The notes: a model not told the origin generated them from the letters alone. Counted from the stretch's first letter, positions 1-7,304 are shown. The stretch: DNA of 12,322 bases from CAZBDU01 sp964490725 (GCA_964490725.1 CAZBDU010000129.1:1-12322); one strand, 5' to 3'. Numbers and translations: made by a program.

Positions 1-13
1 CGCCGCGGGGGGG

Positions 14-50
14 CCCGCGCGAACCGCGCGGGGGCTTCGCTGGTTTTCTT
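14..50 (+). terminator. Terminator-like hairpin of an upstream gene
   Basis: CCCGCGCG at 14-21 pairs perfectly with CGCGCGGG at 25-32 around a 3-nt loop. A T-rich stretch follows within about 10-18 nt (ttttcttt, 43-50). The T tract does not abut the stem, so this is an imperfect intrinsic terminator. It probably closes a gene lying left of the window, because nothing upstream of the TPR gene is recognisable in the first 90 bases. Confidence 0.35.
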
Positions 51-93
51 TCCGGCGATGAGTTACCATGTCAGTTAGTATGTGCGGCCAGGT

Positions 94-1230
94 ATGAGCA
101 AGAAGCGACGGCTTTCGGAAGCCGAAAGGACGCGGGTGATCGCGCTGTCCAAAGCCGGCTACCGCGCGCTCCTCAACGGCAAGACGAATCAGGCCATCCA
201 ATACTTCGACCAGATGCTGGCGGTGGACCCGGACAACAGCTACGCCCTGGTGGGGCTGGGGGAAGCGGAGCTCAAGCGGAAGAACACGGCGGCAGCGCTG
301 CCCCGCTTCCAGAGCTGCCTGCAGAAGGAGCCGCGCAACTTTCACGCCCTCAAGGGGGCGGCGGAGTGCTTCTGGGAGCTGGGCGACTATCCCCGGGCGG
401 CCGAGATGTGGAGCCGCTGCGTGGAGCAGAACGCCGGGGAGCCCTCCATCCTGACTCACCTGGGCGACGCCCGCCGCAGGACCGGAGAATACGTGCAGGC
501 TCGCGGCGCCTACCAGAAAGCCCTCGAGATAGAGCCCCTCAATCGCTACGCCCTCAACGGGCTGGCAAGCCTGCTGTTCGACGCCGAACACTACGAGGAG
601 GCGGCCGCCGTGTGGGAAAAGCTCCGCGGGATCGATCCCTCCGACGTTCGCACCCTGACCTCGCTGGGCAACTGCTACCGCAAGCTCGGGGAGTTCGCCG
701 TCGCCCTGGGTTACTTCAAGGAGGCGGCCCGGCTGGACAGGAAGAACGTCTACGTTCTGTACGGCCTGGCCGACTGCAACAGGGGCATGAGGGACCACGA
801 GGCGGCTCTGGAAGGGTGGGAGGAGCTGCTCAAGCTGTCGCCGCGCAATCGCATCGTGTTGACCCGCGCCGGGGACTCCTGCCGCAGTCTGGGTTCCCTG
901 GAGACGGCAGAGTCCTACTACCGGCAGGCCCTGGAGCTGGGCTACGACCTTTACGCGGAGCTGGGAATCGCCAAGATCGCAGCCATCCGGGGCCAATGGC
1001 CCGAGGCGATCCGGCGGTTGGAGGAGCTGCGGCGGCGGGAGCCGGCCAGCCTGCGGGTGGTGATCGAGCTGGCGGACTGCCACCAGATGGCGGGGGACCT
1101 GCAGGCCGCCGCCACGGTGCTGAGGGAGAGCGCCGCGCGCCTGGAGGCCGATCCGGCCATCACGCGGCGCCTGGAGGAGCTCCGGGATCTGACCGAACCG
1201 CCTCCCCGGGAACCGGATCGACCGGCCTGA
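94..1230 (+). CDS. Tetratricopeptide repeat (TPR) protein
   Basis: A 378-residue soluble protein made almost entirely of TPR helical hairpins. Units of about 34 residues recur along the length, with typical signatures such as A..YFD.ML..DP.N.YAL, AR.AYQKALEIEPLNRYAL and AESYYRQALELG. About ten repeats can be counted. TPR arrays are protein-interaction scaffolds; the partner cannot be read from sequence. There is no signal peptide or membrane segment, so it is probably cytoplasmic. I chose ATG at 94 (MSKKRRLSE) over the in-frame GTG at 82, because the peptide added by GTG is short and unlike the rest; neither start has a strong ribosome-binding site. It stands alone, followed by a 135-nt gap and an unrelated small gene. 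The repeat order resembles long TPR proteins I associate with spirochaetes, but that is from memory. Confidence 0.9.
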   Translation: MSKKRRLSEAERTRVIALSKAGYRALLNGKTNQAIQYFDQMLAVDPDNSYALVGLGEAELKRKNTAAALPRFQSCLQKEPRNFHALKGAAECFWELGDYPRAAEMWSRCVEQNAGEPSILTHLGDARRRTGEYVQARGAYQKALEIEPLNRYALNGLASLLFDAEHYEEAAAVWEKLRGIDPSDVRTLTSLGNCYRKLGEFAVALGYFKEAARLDRKNVYVLYGLADCNRGMRDHEAALEGWEELLKLSPRNRIVLTRAGDSCRSLGSLETAESYYRQALELGYDLYAELGIAKIAAIRGQWPEAIRRLEELRRREPASLRVVIELADCHQMAGDLQAAATVLRESAARLEADPAITRRLEELRDLTEPPPREPDRPA

Positions 1231-1255
1231 AAAGCAGACAGCCGGGTGCTATACT
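1227..1255 (+). promoter_or_regulatory. Putative sigma70-type promoter for the small secreted protein
   Basis: A -10-like TATACT lies at 1250-1255, preceded after 17 nt by CTGAAA at 1227-1232, which matches four of six bases of TTGACA. It sits 110 nt upstream of the ATG at 1366, directly behind the TPR stop codon. Assignment rests on consensus and spacing only. Confidence 0.4.
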
Positions 1256-1365
1256 CAACAGGGGGATGCGATTCGCCTGCCTATGAAAAAGACAGAACGT
1301 ACCAAACGCACAGGCAGTCGTCCAAACGTCCAGACGTGCACAACGCCTGCGAGAGGAGAGTTTGG

Positions 1366-1620
1366 ATGAGAACGATCGCTATCGTCTTGATCTGTCTGTT
1401 GATCGTGACGGCTGCTGCATCGTCGGCCTTCGCCGGGGGGAAACCCGGGGTCAGCTATGTCGTGAGCAATCCGAACCACACCCAGAAGCTGGGGGGCAAG
1501 TCCACGCAGGCCTGCAAAGGCCTGCAGGTGGCCGCCCTCAAGTCGGAGAAGGTGCAGATGCGCAAGGGAGCCTTCGAGGGGGGTGGGTCGTTCGATCCGT
1601 CGCCGGTCGAGGGCAAGTAG
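1366..1620 (+). CDS. Small secreted protein of unknown function
   Basis: An 84-residue protein that I do not recognise. It starts with a clear signal peptide: MRTIAIV, a hydrophobic core of about 15 residues, then SSAFA as a likely signal peptidase I site near residue 23. The mature part would be about 60 residues, rich in Gly, Lys and Ser, with one cysteine (STQACKG) and a C-terminal GGGSFDPSPVEGK. ATG at 1366 is preferred to the in-frame upstream GTG at 1246, because GAGAGGAGAG lies 5-14 nt upstream and because only this start places the signal peptide at the N terminus. It is a single-gene unit, with a possible promoter at 1227-1255 and a strong terminator at 1675-1707. The lone cysteine makes an intramolecular disulfide impossible in the mature form. 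Confidence 0.7.
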   Translation: MRTIAIVLICLLIVTAAASSAFAGGKPGVSYVVSNPNHTQKLGGKSTQACKGLQVAALKSEKVQMRKGAFEGGGSFDPSPVEGK

Positions 1621-1674
1621 CCGAAGCGTCAGCAGGCTGAAAACAGGCCAGGCGGAAGGTTCGCATCACTGCAA

Positions 1675-1707
1675 GGGGATGGAGGCCTGCTCCATCCCCG
1701 CTTTTTT
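1675..1707 (+). terminator. Strong intrinsic terminator
   Basis: GGGGATGGAG (1675-1684) pairs perfectly with CTCCATCCCC (1690-1699) around a 5-nt loop. Two bases later comes a run of six T (1702-1707). This is a textbook Rho-independent terminator on the plus strand, 55 nt after the stop of the small secreted protein, and it insulates the next gene. Confidence 0.93.
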
Positions 1708-1770
1708 CCCGGCCACCTGCCACACGCAGACGGGGCCGTCCGGGTCCGGCCGCGCCGGGGCAAGCAGCGC

Positions 1771-1800
1771 TTCCAAAGGCAAAGGTCTTTTCGCTATCTT
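1771..1800 (+). promoter_or_regulatory. Possible promoter of the exported protein gene
   Basis: TATCTT at 1795-1800 could be a -10 element, with TTCCAA at 1771-1776 as a poor -35 at 18-nt spacing. It lies between the terminator at 1675-1707 and the TTG start at 1823, where a promoter is required. The match is weak. Confidence 0.25.
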
Positions 1801-1807
1801 ACCCCTT

Positions 1808-1815
1808 AAGGAAGG
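1808..1815 (+). promoter_or_regulatory. Ribosome-binding site that sets a TTG start
   Basis: AAGGAAGG ends 7 nt before the TTG at 1823. No ATG or GTG in the right frame lies closer, and translation from this TTG gives an N-terminal signal peptide. Together these decide the start of the exported protein. Confidence 0.75.
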
Positions 1816-1822
1816 TGTCACA

Positions 1823-2968
1823 TTGGGATTCAAGGGGACGGCCGCCGCGGCAGTAGCGGCGCTGCTGGTGCTGGCGGCGACGGCGGTGTGGGGGCAGCAG
1901 AATGGGCAGGCGGAGTTCCGGCCGGGGCCGGTGGCGGTGTGGCAGGGCTTCACGCTGAGCTGGACCTACAATCACCGGCTGAACCGGCTGGGCAACTACG
2001 TGGTGAGCGAGCCCCGTGGAGACGGGATCCAGGCAACCGTGGTCCAGACCGCCGCCACCGGCCTGGGGGACGACATCGGCCGCTACGACGGGCGCTTTTC
2101 GGCGGTGAACGCGCCCGGCCTGCTGTGGGCGCAGAAGAGCGTGCGCTTCCACCTGCGGGCCCGCCGCGGCGAGCCTTCCACCCTTTCCGCAGAAGTGTCG
2201 GCGCCGGATCCGCGCCCCGGGCAGAGGCTGCGCGCCCTGGCGTTCCTGAACGGCTTCGATCTCCAGGCCCGGGGCAGGGCCGACAAGCTGCAGACCCTGG
2301 AGCTGTCCGTCGGGGAGCCCTTCAGGGACCGCGCCGCCGGCGAGCTGCGGGCGGTGCTGACGGCGACGCTGAACCTGGACTGCCGGTCCCTGGAGTGCAG
2401 CAAGCTGCGGGCCGACTACGACTACGCTCTCACGGTGGAGGTGCTGCTGGTGATGGTCCCGGAGGCGCTCAGCGCCGCCAGCGAGGTGCCGGTAACCGAC
2501 GCCTACAGCTGGGACCGCCACACCGAGCTGCGGCGTCCGCCCCTCGACCGGACGGCCAGCGGCACGGGGGAAGGCGTATACCGGCAGGCCGTGCTTGGCC
2601 TGTGCACGCTCAGCCTGCGGCTCGCCCAGGACTCCTGGTTCATCGACTGGGCCACCGCCATCGCCCCGGGCCGCTACGATCCGGCGGCGGGGACGATGCC
2701 CTTCCAGGCGCAGCTCCTGTTCCGGGAGTGGCGGACCGGGATGCGGCGCTATTCCGCCGATCCCTTCGATTCACGCTTCTCCTTTCGCAGGCCCGGCTCG
2801 GCCGCCGCCGCCTGCACGGTCCTCATGCTCCAGATCGCCTCCGGCTGCACCGCCTCCCGCAGCGTCGAGGGGCGGATCGATTGGCCCGGCCGCAACCAGG
2901 CCTCCGACCAACCGGAGGCGGTGCAGACCGTCTCCACGCTCCTGGGCCCCGATTGCTCCCTCCGCTGA
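1823..2968 (+). CDS. Exported protein of unknown function
   Basis: A 381-residue protein from the TTG at 1823, which I do not recognise. Residues 1 to about 25 form a signal peptide (MGFKGT, then an Ala/Val/Leu-rich core ending AVWG before QQNGQAEF). The frame is open upstream to 1583, but those codons run through the terminator at 1675-1707 and would bury the signal sequence, so the longer start is rejected. The mature part looks like a beta-rich extracytoplasmic protein: alternating polar and hydrophobic residues (AVWQGFTLSWTYNHRL, RLRALAFLNGFDLQ, GELRAVLTATLNLDC) and no further membrane segment. Several cysteines sit in the second half (LDCRSLEC, GLCTL, AACTV, SGCTA, PDCSLR), so disulfides are possible. 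It is monocistronic, with 455 nt separating it from pstS. Nothing shows a link to phosphate. Confidence 0.75.
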   Translation: MGFKGTAAAAVAALLVLAATAVWGQQNGQAEFRPGPVAVWQGFTLSWTYNHRLNRLGNYVVSEPRGDGIQATVVQTAATGLGDDIGRYDGRFSAVNAPGLLWAQKSVRFHLRARRGEPSTLSAEVSAPDPRPGQRLRALAFLNGFDLQARGRADKLQTLELSVGEPFRDRAAGELRAVLTATLNLDCRSLECSKLRADYDYALTVEVLLVMVPEALSAASEVPVTDAYSWDRHTELRRPPLDRTASGTGEGVYRQAVLGLCTLSLRLAQDSWFIDWATAIAPGRYDPAAGTMPFQAQLLFREWRTGMRRYSADPFDSRFSFRRPGSAAAACTVLMLQIASGCTASRSVEGRIDWPGRNQASDQPEAVQTVSTLLGPDCSLR

Positions 2969-3330
2969 GGGGCTTCAGGCCCACCGGAGGGGCTGACCGC
3001 CTTCCAGCGCTGCGGTAATCCTATCCTGGCCGTCTACGCAGATGGTGCACCTGGGAGGGACAGGTGTCCGTGACGCCGCGGGCCAATGCCGGAGCGACGG
3101 CCGCCCAGGCGGCTCGGAAGGAGCGCGGCTTTCTCCGTGAGCGGGAGGTCTACCAGCGCATGGCCGCATCCGGCCGCTCACCTGAAGCGCTCGCCGCCTC
3201 CACCCACGGGACCCGGACAAATGAGCCAGCGCTGGCAGATGGCGGAGGCCGCCAGGGACAGCGAGTATCAGCTCAGTGATCGCAACGCGCGGGGTGGGCG
3301 CCAGCTCGATCATCTAAGCCGCCCAGGGCA
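2969..3330. other. Long intergenic stretch without a convincing gene
   Basis: About 360 nt between the exported protein and the pstS control region. The best coding candidate is a plus-strand frame from GTG at 3064 or 3070 to 3279 (about 70 residues, Ala/Arg-rich, containing RKERGFLREREVYQRM). It has GGGAGGGA at 3053-3060 upstream, but no recognisable domain. The perfect inverted repeat CACCTG/CAGGTG (3048-3053 and 3061-3066) puts that purine tract in a hairpin loop. I see no tRNA, known riboswitch motif or terminator with a T tract. It may hold a small gene, an RNA or degraded sequence. Confidence 0.4.
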
Positions 3331-3374
3331 GTTAACTCAATCCTAGCGCCGCCTTCATGCAATCCTAACCATCG
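3331..3374 (+). promoter_or_regulatory. Tandem Pho-box-like operator upstream of pstS
   Basis: Four consecutive 11-bp units can be read: GTTAACTCAAT (3331), CCTAGCGCCGC (3342), CTTCATGCAAT (3353) and CCTAACCATCG (3364). Units 1, 2 and 4 carry TTAAC, CTAGC or CTAAC at the same offset; units 1 and 3 share CAAT. An extra CTTAACT lies at 3379-3385, off phase by 4 nt. PhoB-type regulators bind direct repeats of 11-bp periodicity on one DNA face, in place of the -35. A -10-like CAATAC or TACAAAT follows at 3395-3404. The same core recurs at the two promoters near 7255-7326. Binding by the PhoB encoded here is inferred. Confidence 0.7.
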
Positions 3375-3423
3375 GCGGCTTAACTTGTCCCCGGCAATAC
3401 AAATCTACTCATAAGGAGAGAGT

Positions 3424-4521
3424 ATGAAGACTGTCAGTTGTCTCACGGTTGCGGCGCTGGTGGCGCTGCTGCCTCCGGCGCTTGCCATCGCCGGCGGGAA
3501 GTCTGAATCCAGCCGCAGCGCCGTGGCTTCTGGTGCGGGCTCCAGATCGAAGGTCGAGCTCTCCGGCGCCGGAGCCTCCTTCCCCTACCCCGTCTACTCC
3601 AAGATGTTCGATGCCTACTACCAGGAGACGGGCGTCAAGGTAAACTACCAGTCCATCGGCTCCTCCGGGGGCATCAAGAACATCAAGGACAAGGTGGTCG
3701 ATTTCGGCGCTTCGGACGCCTACCTCTCGGAGGCCGACATGGCGAGCTTTGACGCCCCGGTGGTCCATGTCCCCACGGTTCTGGGCGCCATCGTGGTGAC
3801 CTACAACCTGGCAGGAAGCCCCACCTTGAAGCTTACCGGAGAGGTGGTGGCGGACATCTTCCTCGGCAAGATCACCAGGTGGAACGACCGGCGCATCGCG
3901 GGAATCAACCCGGGCGTGAGCCTGCCGGAGGCGGACATCATCGTGGTGCACCGCTCTGACGGGTCGGGAACCACCTTCAACTTCACCTACTACCTGAGCG
4001 CCGTCAGCGCGGATTGGAAGGCCGGAGTCGGCACCGGCAAGTCGGTCAACTGGCCGGTGGGCCTGGGAGGCGCCCAGAACAGCGGCGTCGCGGCTCTTGT
4101 GACGCAGACCCCGAACTCCATCGGCTATGTCGAGCTCGCCTATGCCGACCAGAACAACCTGCCCTACGCGACCATCCGCAACGCCGCCGGCAACTGGATC
4201 GTGCCCTCCCTGGACTCGACCTCTCTTGCAGCCAACACCAATCTTCCCGACGACACCCGCATTGCCCTGGGGAACACCGGCGCGGCGAACGGCTATCCCA
4301 TCTCCACCTTCACCTGGTTGATCGTGTACAAGGAGCAGGCCTACGGCGGACGTTCGCTGGACCAGGCCAGGGCGACGGTCGATCTGCTCTGGTGGGTCGC
4401 CCACGAAGGCCAGCAGTATGCGAAGCCGCTCGAGTATGCTCCGCTTCCCGACACGGCGGTCAAGAAGGTCGAAGCGATTCTGCAGTCGGTCACCTGCAAC
4501 GGGACCCCAGTGCTGAAGTGA
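3424..4521 (+). CDS. pstS: Phosphate ABC transporter, phosphate-binding protein PstS
   Basis: A 365-residue extracytoplasmic receptor that captures inorganic phosphate and delivers it to PstCA. A signal peptide covers about residues 1-23 (MKTVSCLTVAA...ALAIA); Cys6 is not placed as a lipobox, so the mature protein is probably soluble in the periplasm. Phosphate-pocket signatures are all present: GAGASFP (48-54), SIGSSGG (77-83), FGASD (94-98) and RSDGSGTT (177-184). Length is typical of the family. AAGGAG at 3413-3418 sits 5 nt before the ATG. It is the first gene of pstSCA and lies behind a tandem Pho-box-like element, so phosphate-starvation induction is expected. A Ser/Gly-rich segment (about 27-43) between signal peptide and domain looks like a flexible linker. 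Confidence 0.98.
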   Translation: MKTVSCLTVAALVALLPPALAIAGGKSESSRSAVASGAGSRSKVELSGAGASFPYPVYSKMFDAYYQETGVKVNYQSIGSSGGIKNIKDKVVDFGASDAYLSEADMASFDAPVVHVPTVLGAIVVTYNLAGSPTLKLTGEVVADIFLGKITRWNDRRIAGINPGVSLPEADIIVVHRSDGSGTTFNFTYYLSAVSADWKAGVGTGKSVNWPVGLGGAQNSGVAALVTQTPNSIGYVELAYADQNNLPYATIRNAAGNWIVPSLDSTSLAANTNLPDDTRIALGNTGAANGYPISTFTWLIVYKEQAYGGRSLDQARATVDLLWWVAHEGQQYAKPLEYAPLPDTAVKKVEAILQSVTCNGTPVLK

Positions 4522-4553
4522 AGCAAACCAGGAATGCAGATGACCGCCAAACC

Positions 4554-4583
4554 GGGAGCCTCCCCGAGGTGAGGGGGGCTCCC
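4554..4583 (+). terminator. Intercistronic hairpin between pstS and pstC
   Basis: GGGAGCC (4554-4560) pairs with GGCTCCC (4577-4583), and the stem continues inward through a U-G pair and three C-G pairs (4561-4564 with 4573-4576). This gives about 11 bp around an 8-nt loop. No T tract follows, so it is more likely an attenuator or an mRNA 3'-end stabiliser than a full terminator. Such hairpins are common behind binding-protein genes of ABC operons, where they raise binding protein over permease. Confidence 0.6.
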
Positions 4584-4606
4584 TATCTCTATCCAGAGGG
4601 GGTGTC

Positions 4607-5497
4607 ATGAAGACCGGCTCGGCGCGCGGCTCGCTGTCCTTCAGGGCAACGCTCACGGCGAGCACTTTCGTCGTCACGGGGCTGATCGTCGCCCTGTTTC
4701 TGACGCTTTTCGTTGACTCCTGGCCCTCGATCACCGCCTTCAAGATCGGCTTTCTCTTCGAGACGACCTGGGACCCCGTGCAGAAGGTGTTCGGCGCGGC
4801 GACCTTCATCGTCGGCACGCTCCTGACCTCGTTCCTCGCCTTGCTCATATCGCTGCCTTTCTCGCTGGCGGTGGCTCTGATGCTCGGCGAGTACTACCGC
4901 CACGGACCGGTCAACCGGGTCATGCGGGTGTTCATCGATCTGCTGGCCTCGGTACCCTCGGTGGTGTACGGCCTGTGGGGAATCGCTGTCCTGATCCCGT
5001 TGGTTCGGGGGTTGGAGAGCGCCATGGGGGTGACGCCCTACGGGGTGGGCATCTTCACCGCCTCACTCATCCTGGCCATCATGATCGTACCCTACAGCTC
5101 CTCGATCGCCACGGAGGTGATCAAGCTGGTGCCGGATGACCTGCGGGCGGCCGGATTCGCGGTGGGCGCCACACGCTGGGAAATGATCGTGAATGTGGTC
5201 TTCCCCTATGCTCGCTCGGGGATCCTGGCGGGGGTCATGCTCTCCCTGGGCCGCGCCCTGGGCGAGACCATGGCGGTCACCCTGGTCATCGGCAACGTGT
5301 CCAGACTGCCGAAGGATATCTTCTCGCCGGGCAACACTCTGGCCAGCGTCATTGCCAGCCAGTTCACGGAGTCCAGCGGCTCCCTGCACCTGGCGGCAAT
5401 GGTGGAGCTGGGGCTGGTCCTGTTCGTCATCACGACCCTGATCAACGCGGCCTCATACCAGGTCATCATGCGGCTTGGCGAGGGGGCTGCACGATGA
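4607..5497 (+). CDS. pstC: Phosphate ABC transporter permease PstC
   Basis: A 296-residue inner-membrane permease forming the phosphate channel with PstA. Six hydrophobic segments are visible at about 16-37, 64-93, 111-135, 147-163, 206-228 and 262-287. The cytoplasmic EAA-type loop that docks on PstB is at about 178-202 (DDLRAAGFAVGATRW...), followed by the PstC signature GRALGETMAV (215-224). GAGGGGG lies just upstream of the ATG at 4607. The gap from pstS is 85 nt and holds the hairpin at 4554-4583. The end overlaps the pstA start by 4 nt (ATGA), so the two permeases are translationally coupled. Length is normal for the family. Confidence 0.98.
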   Translation: MKTGSARGSLSFRATLTASTFVVTGLIVALFLTLFVDSWPSITAFKIGFLFETTWDPVQKVFGAATFIVGTLLTSFLALLISLPFSLAVALMLGEYYRHGPVNRVMRVFIDLLASVPSVVYGLWGIAVLIPLVRGLESAMGVTPYGVGIFTASLILAIMIVPYSSSIATEVIKLVPDDLRAAGFAVGATRWEMIVNVVFPYARSGILAGVMLSLGRALGETMAVTLVIGNVSRLPKDIFSPGNTLASVIASQFTESSGSLHLAAMVELGLVLFVITTLINAASYQVIMRLGEGAAR

Positions 5498-6336
5498 GCT
5501 GCTATGCGCCGCACATCGGAAGACGCCGCACTGCGGATGCCGTCTTTCGCACCCTCGTCATGACGCTGGGAATTCTCGCGGTGGCGCCCTTTTTCATCGT
5601 GATCTTCCACGTCGCCAGACAGGGCATCAGCGCCATCGACTGGCGCTTCCTCACCCGGCTGCCAAAACCGGTGGGCGAGGCCGGCGGCGGCATCGTCAAC
5701 GCCATCGTCGGCACGGTCGTCATCATCGGCCTGGCGACGCTGTTCTCGGTCCCCCTGGGGGTGATGGCGGGAATCTACCTTTCGGAGAGCAAGCGAACAC
5801 GCCTGGGCCACTCCACGCGCCTGGGGGCCAACGTTCTCCAGAGCGTGCCGTCCATCGTCATCGGCATCGTCATGTACACATGGCTCGTCAGACCCGTGCG
5901 CGGCTATTCGGCGATCGCCGGCGGAGTAGCGCTGGCCGTCATGATGCTGCCCGTGGTGGTCAAGAACACCGAAGAGGTGCTCAACCTCGTCCCGGAAGGC
6001 ATCAAGGAGGGTTCCCTTGCCCTGGGCGTGCCCTATCACCTCACGATGCTCCGCATGATCGTGCCCAGCAGCTTCGGGGGAATCATGAGCGGGGTTCTGC
6101 TGGCGGTGGCTCGTGTGGCCGGGGAGACCGCGCCGCTGCTGTTTACGGCGTTCGGCAATCCCTTCTTCAACGTCAACATCTTCAAGCCCATGGACGCCAT
6201 CCCGCTGATCATCTACAACTACGCCAAGAGCCCCTACCAGGAGTGGATCAGGATGGCCTGGGGCGCATCCTTCGTGCTGATCGTGATGATTTTCGTTCTC
6301 AATCTGGCGGTGCGTCTCAGAAGGAGCCCGCGCTGA
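5494..6336 (+). CDS. pstA: Phosphate ABC transporter permease PstA
   Basis: A 280-residue partner permease of PstC. Hydrophobic segments lie at about 18-40, 67-95, 117-131, 138-157, 196-217 and 254-273. Family signatures are visible: GEAGGGIVNAIVGT (61-74), an EAA-type loop near 171-193 (KEGSLALGVPYHLTMLRMI) and ARVAGETAPLLFTA (206-219). The ATG at 5494 overlaps the pstC stop. The gene is last in this transcript: the expected next gene, pstB, is on the opposite strand with its stop 23 nt away. No terminator hairpin with a T run is visible in that gap, so pstA and pstB transcripts may run into one another. Confidence 0.98.
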   Translation: MSCYAPHIGRRRTADAVFRTLVMTLGILAVAPFFIVIFHVARQGISAIDWRFLTRLPKPVGEAGGGIVNAIVGTVVIIGLATLFSVPLGVMAGIYLSESKRTRLGHSTRLGANVLQSVPSIVIGIVMYTWLVRPVRGYSAIAGGVALAVMMLPVVVKNTEEVLNLVPEGIKEGSLALGVPYHLTMLRMIVPSSFGGIMSGVLLAVARVAGETAPLLFTAFGNPFFNVNIFKPMDAIPLIIYNYAKSPYQEWIRMAWGASFVLIVMIFVLNLAVRLRRSPR

Positions 6337-6359
6337 GAGGCCCCCGGCGGAGGCAGGCG

Positions 6360-7175
6360 TCAGCCGAAACGGCCGGAAATGTAGGCCTCCGTGCGGGAAT
6401 CCCTGGGATTGAAGAAGATCGCCTTCGTGTCGGCGTACTCCACCAGGAAGCCGGCGCGGCGCTCGTCGGTGAGAAAGAACGCCGTCATGTCCGATATCCG
6501 GCCGGCCTGCTGCATGTTGTGCGTCACGATGATGATGGTGTAGTTCACCTTCAGCTCATCGATCAGATCTTCGATGCGGGCGGTGGATATCGGGTCAAGC
6601 GCAGATGCGGGCTCGTCCATCAGGAGTATCTCCGGCTCGATGGCGATGGCCCGGGCTATGCAGAGGCGCTGTTGCTGCCCGCCGGAGAGGCGCAATGCAC
6701 TCTTCCTCAGCTTGTCCTTGACTTCCTCCCAGAGCGCCGTCCTGCGCAGGCAGGTCTCCACCAGCTCGTCGGCGTCCCCCTTGAATCCGTTGATCTTTGC
6801 GCCCCAGGCAATGTTGTCGTAGATGCTTCTCGGAAACGGATTGGGCTTCTGGAACACCATCCCGATCCGGCGTCGCACGTTCACGGGATCGACGTCGCTT
6901 CCATAGATGTTCTCCCCGTGAAACAACACCTGGCCCTGGACCCTGGAGTCCGGGATCAGGTCGTTCATGCGATTGAGCGTCCGCAGCACGGTGCTCTTGC
7001 CGCAGCCGGAAGGCCCGATCAGCGCCGTCACAGCACGGGGATAGAAGTCGATGGTGACATCCCGAACGGCATGGAACTCACCGTAGTAGATGTTGAGGTC
7101 CTTGATCTGGATGGCGGCCGCCTGGGCCGCGGCTTCGACCGGGCGCGAGGCAAAGCCGGTTTCCGGCTCGCTCAT
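6360..7175 (-). CDS. pstB: Phosphate ABC transporter ATP-binding protein PstB
   Basis: A 271-residue ATPase that powers phosphate import through PstCA. All ABC motifs are intact: Walker A GPSGCGKST (54-62), Q-loop in VFQKPNPFP (Q109), signature LSGGQQQR (163-170), Walker B ILLMDEP (183-189) and the H-loop in VTHN (H219). KPNPFPRSIYDNI is typical of PstB. I start at the ATG at 7175 (MSEPETG), with GGAGAGG about 8 nt upstream; the frame is open to 7250 but that extension is not conserved-looking. It is convergent with pstSCA instead of co-transcribed, and has its own upstream region carrying a Pho-box-like pair at 7255-7276. This is unusual, because pstB normally follows pstA on the same strand. 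Confidence 0.98.
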   Translation of the reverse strand: MSEPETGFASRPVEAAAQAAAIQIKDLNIYYGEFHAVRDVTIDFYPRAVTALIGPSGCGKSTVLRTLNRMNDLIPDSRVQGQVLFHGENIYGSDVDPVNVRRRIGMVFQKPNPFPRSIYDNIAWGAKINGFKGDADELVETCLRRTALWEEVKDKLRKSALRLSGGQQQRLCIARAIAIEPEILLMDEPASALDPISTARIEDLIDELKVNYTIIIVTHNMQQAGRISDMTAFFLTDERRAGFLVEYADTKAIFFNPRDSRTEAYISGRFG

Positions 7176-7254
7176 CTTGAGAACCTCTCCCCAGCGCGGA
7201 AGGATCGCAGACACCCGAACAAAATACCAAACGACGGCGTGGAACGCCATAGGG

Positions 7255-7276
7255 GTTCTGCTAGAAAACGGTTAGG
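7255..7276 (-). promoter_or_regulatory. Pho-box-like element upstream of pstB
   Basis: Read on the minus strand, two adjacent 11-bp units appear: CCTAACCGTTT (7276 to 7266) and TCTAGCAGAAC (7265 to 7255). CTAAC and CTAGC are exactly 11 bp apart, the same two cores and spacing as in the pstS element. It lies 80 nt upstream of the pstB start. A -10 is not clear; TATGGC at 7251-7246 and TATTTT at 7226-7221 are candidates. Confidence 0.6.
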
Positions 7277-7304
7277 TTTGACCTGGCACGGCGGGACACT
7301 GATT

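Noticed and set aside
1799..2521. Minus-strand frame of 240 codons opposite the exported protein
   Set aside because: The plus strand offers a ribosome-binding site and a signal peptide; the minus-strand product is rich in His, Gln and Arg with no domain.
3095..3140. Possible signal recognition particle RNA (CGGAAGGAGC segment)
   Set aside because: Only the short GGAAGG-like stretch agrees; the conserved GUCAGG strand and the flanking hairpin pairing are absent.
3409..4848. Long minus-strand frame opposite pstS and the start of pstC
   Set aside because: It is the mirror of strong coding sequence in GC-rich DNA, has no recognisable domain and crosses two genes and the intercistronic hairpin.
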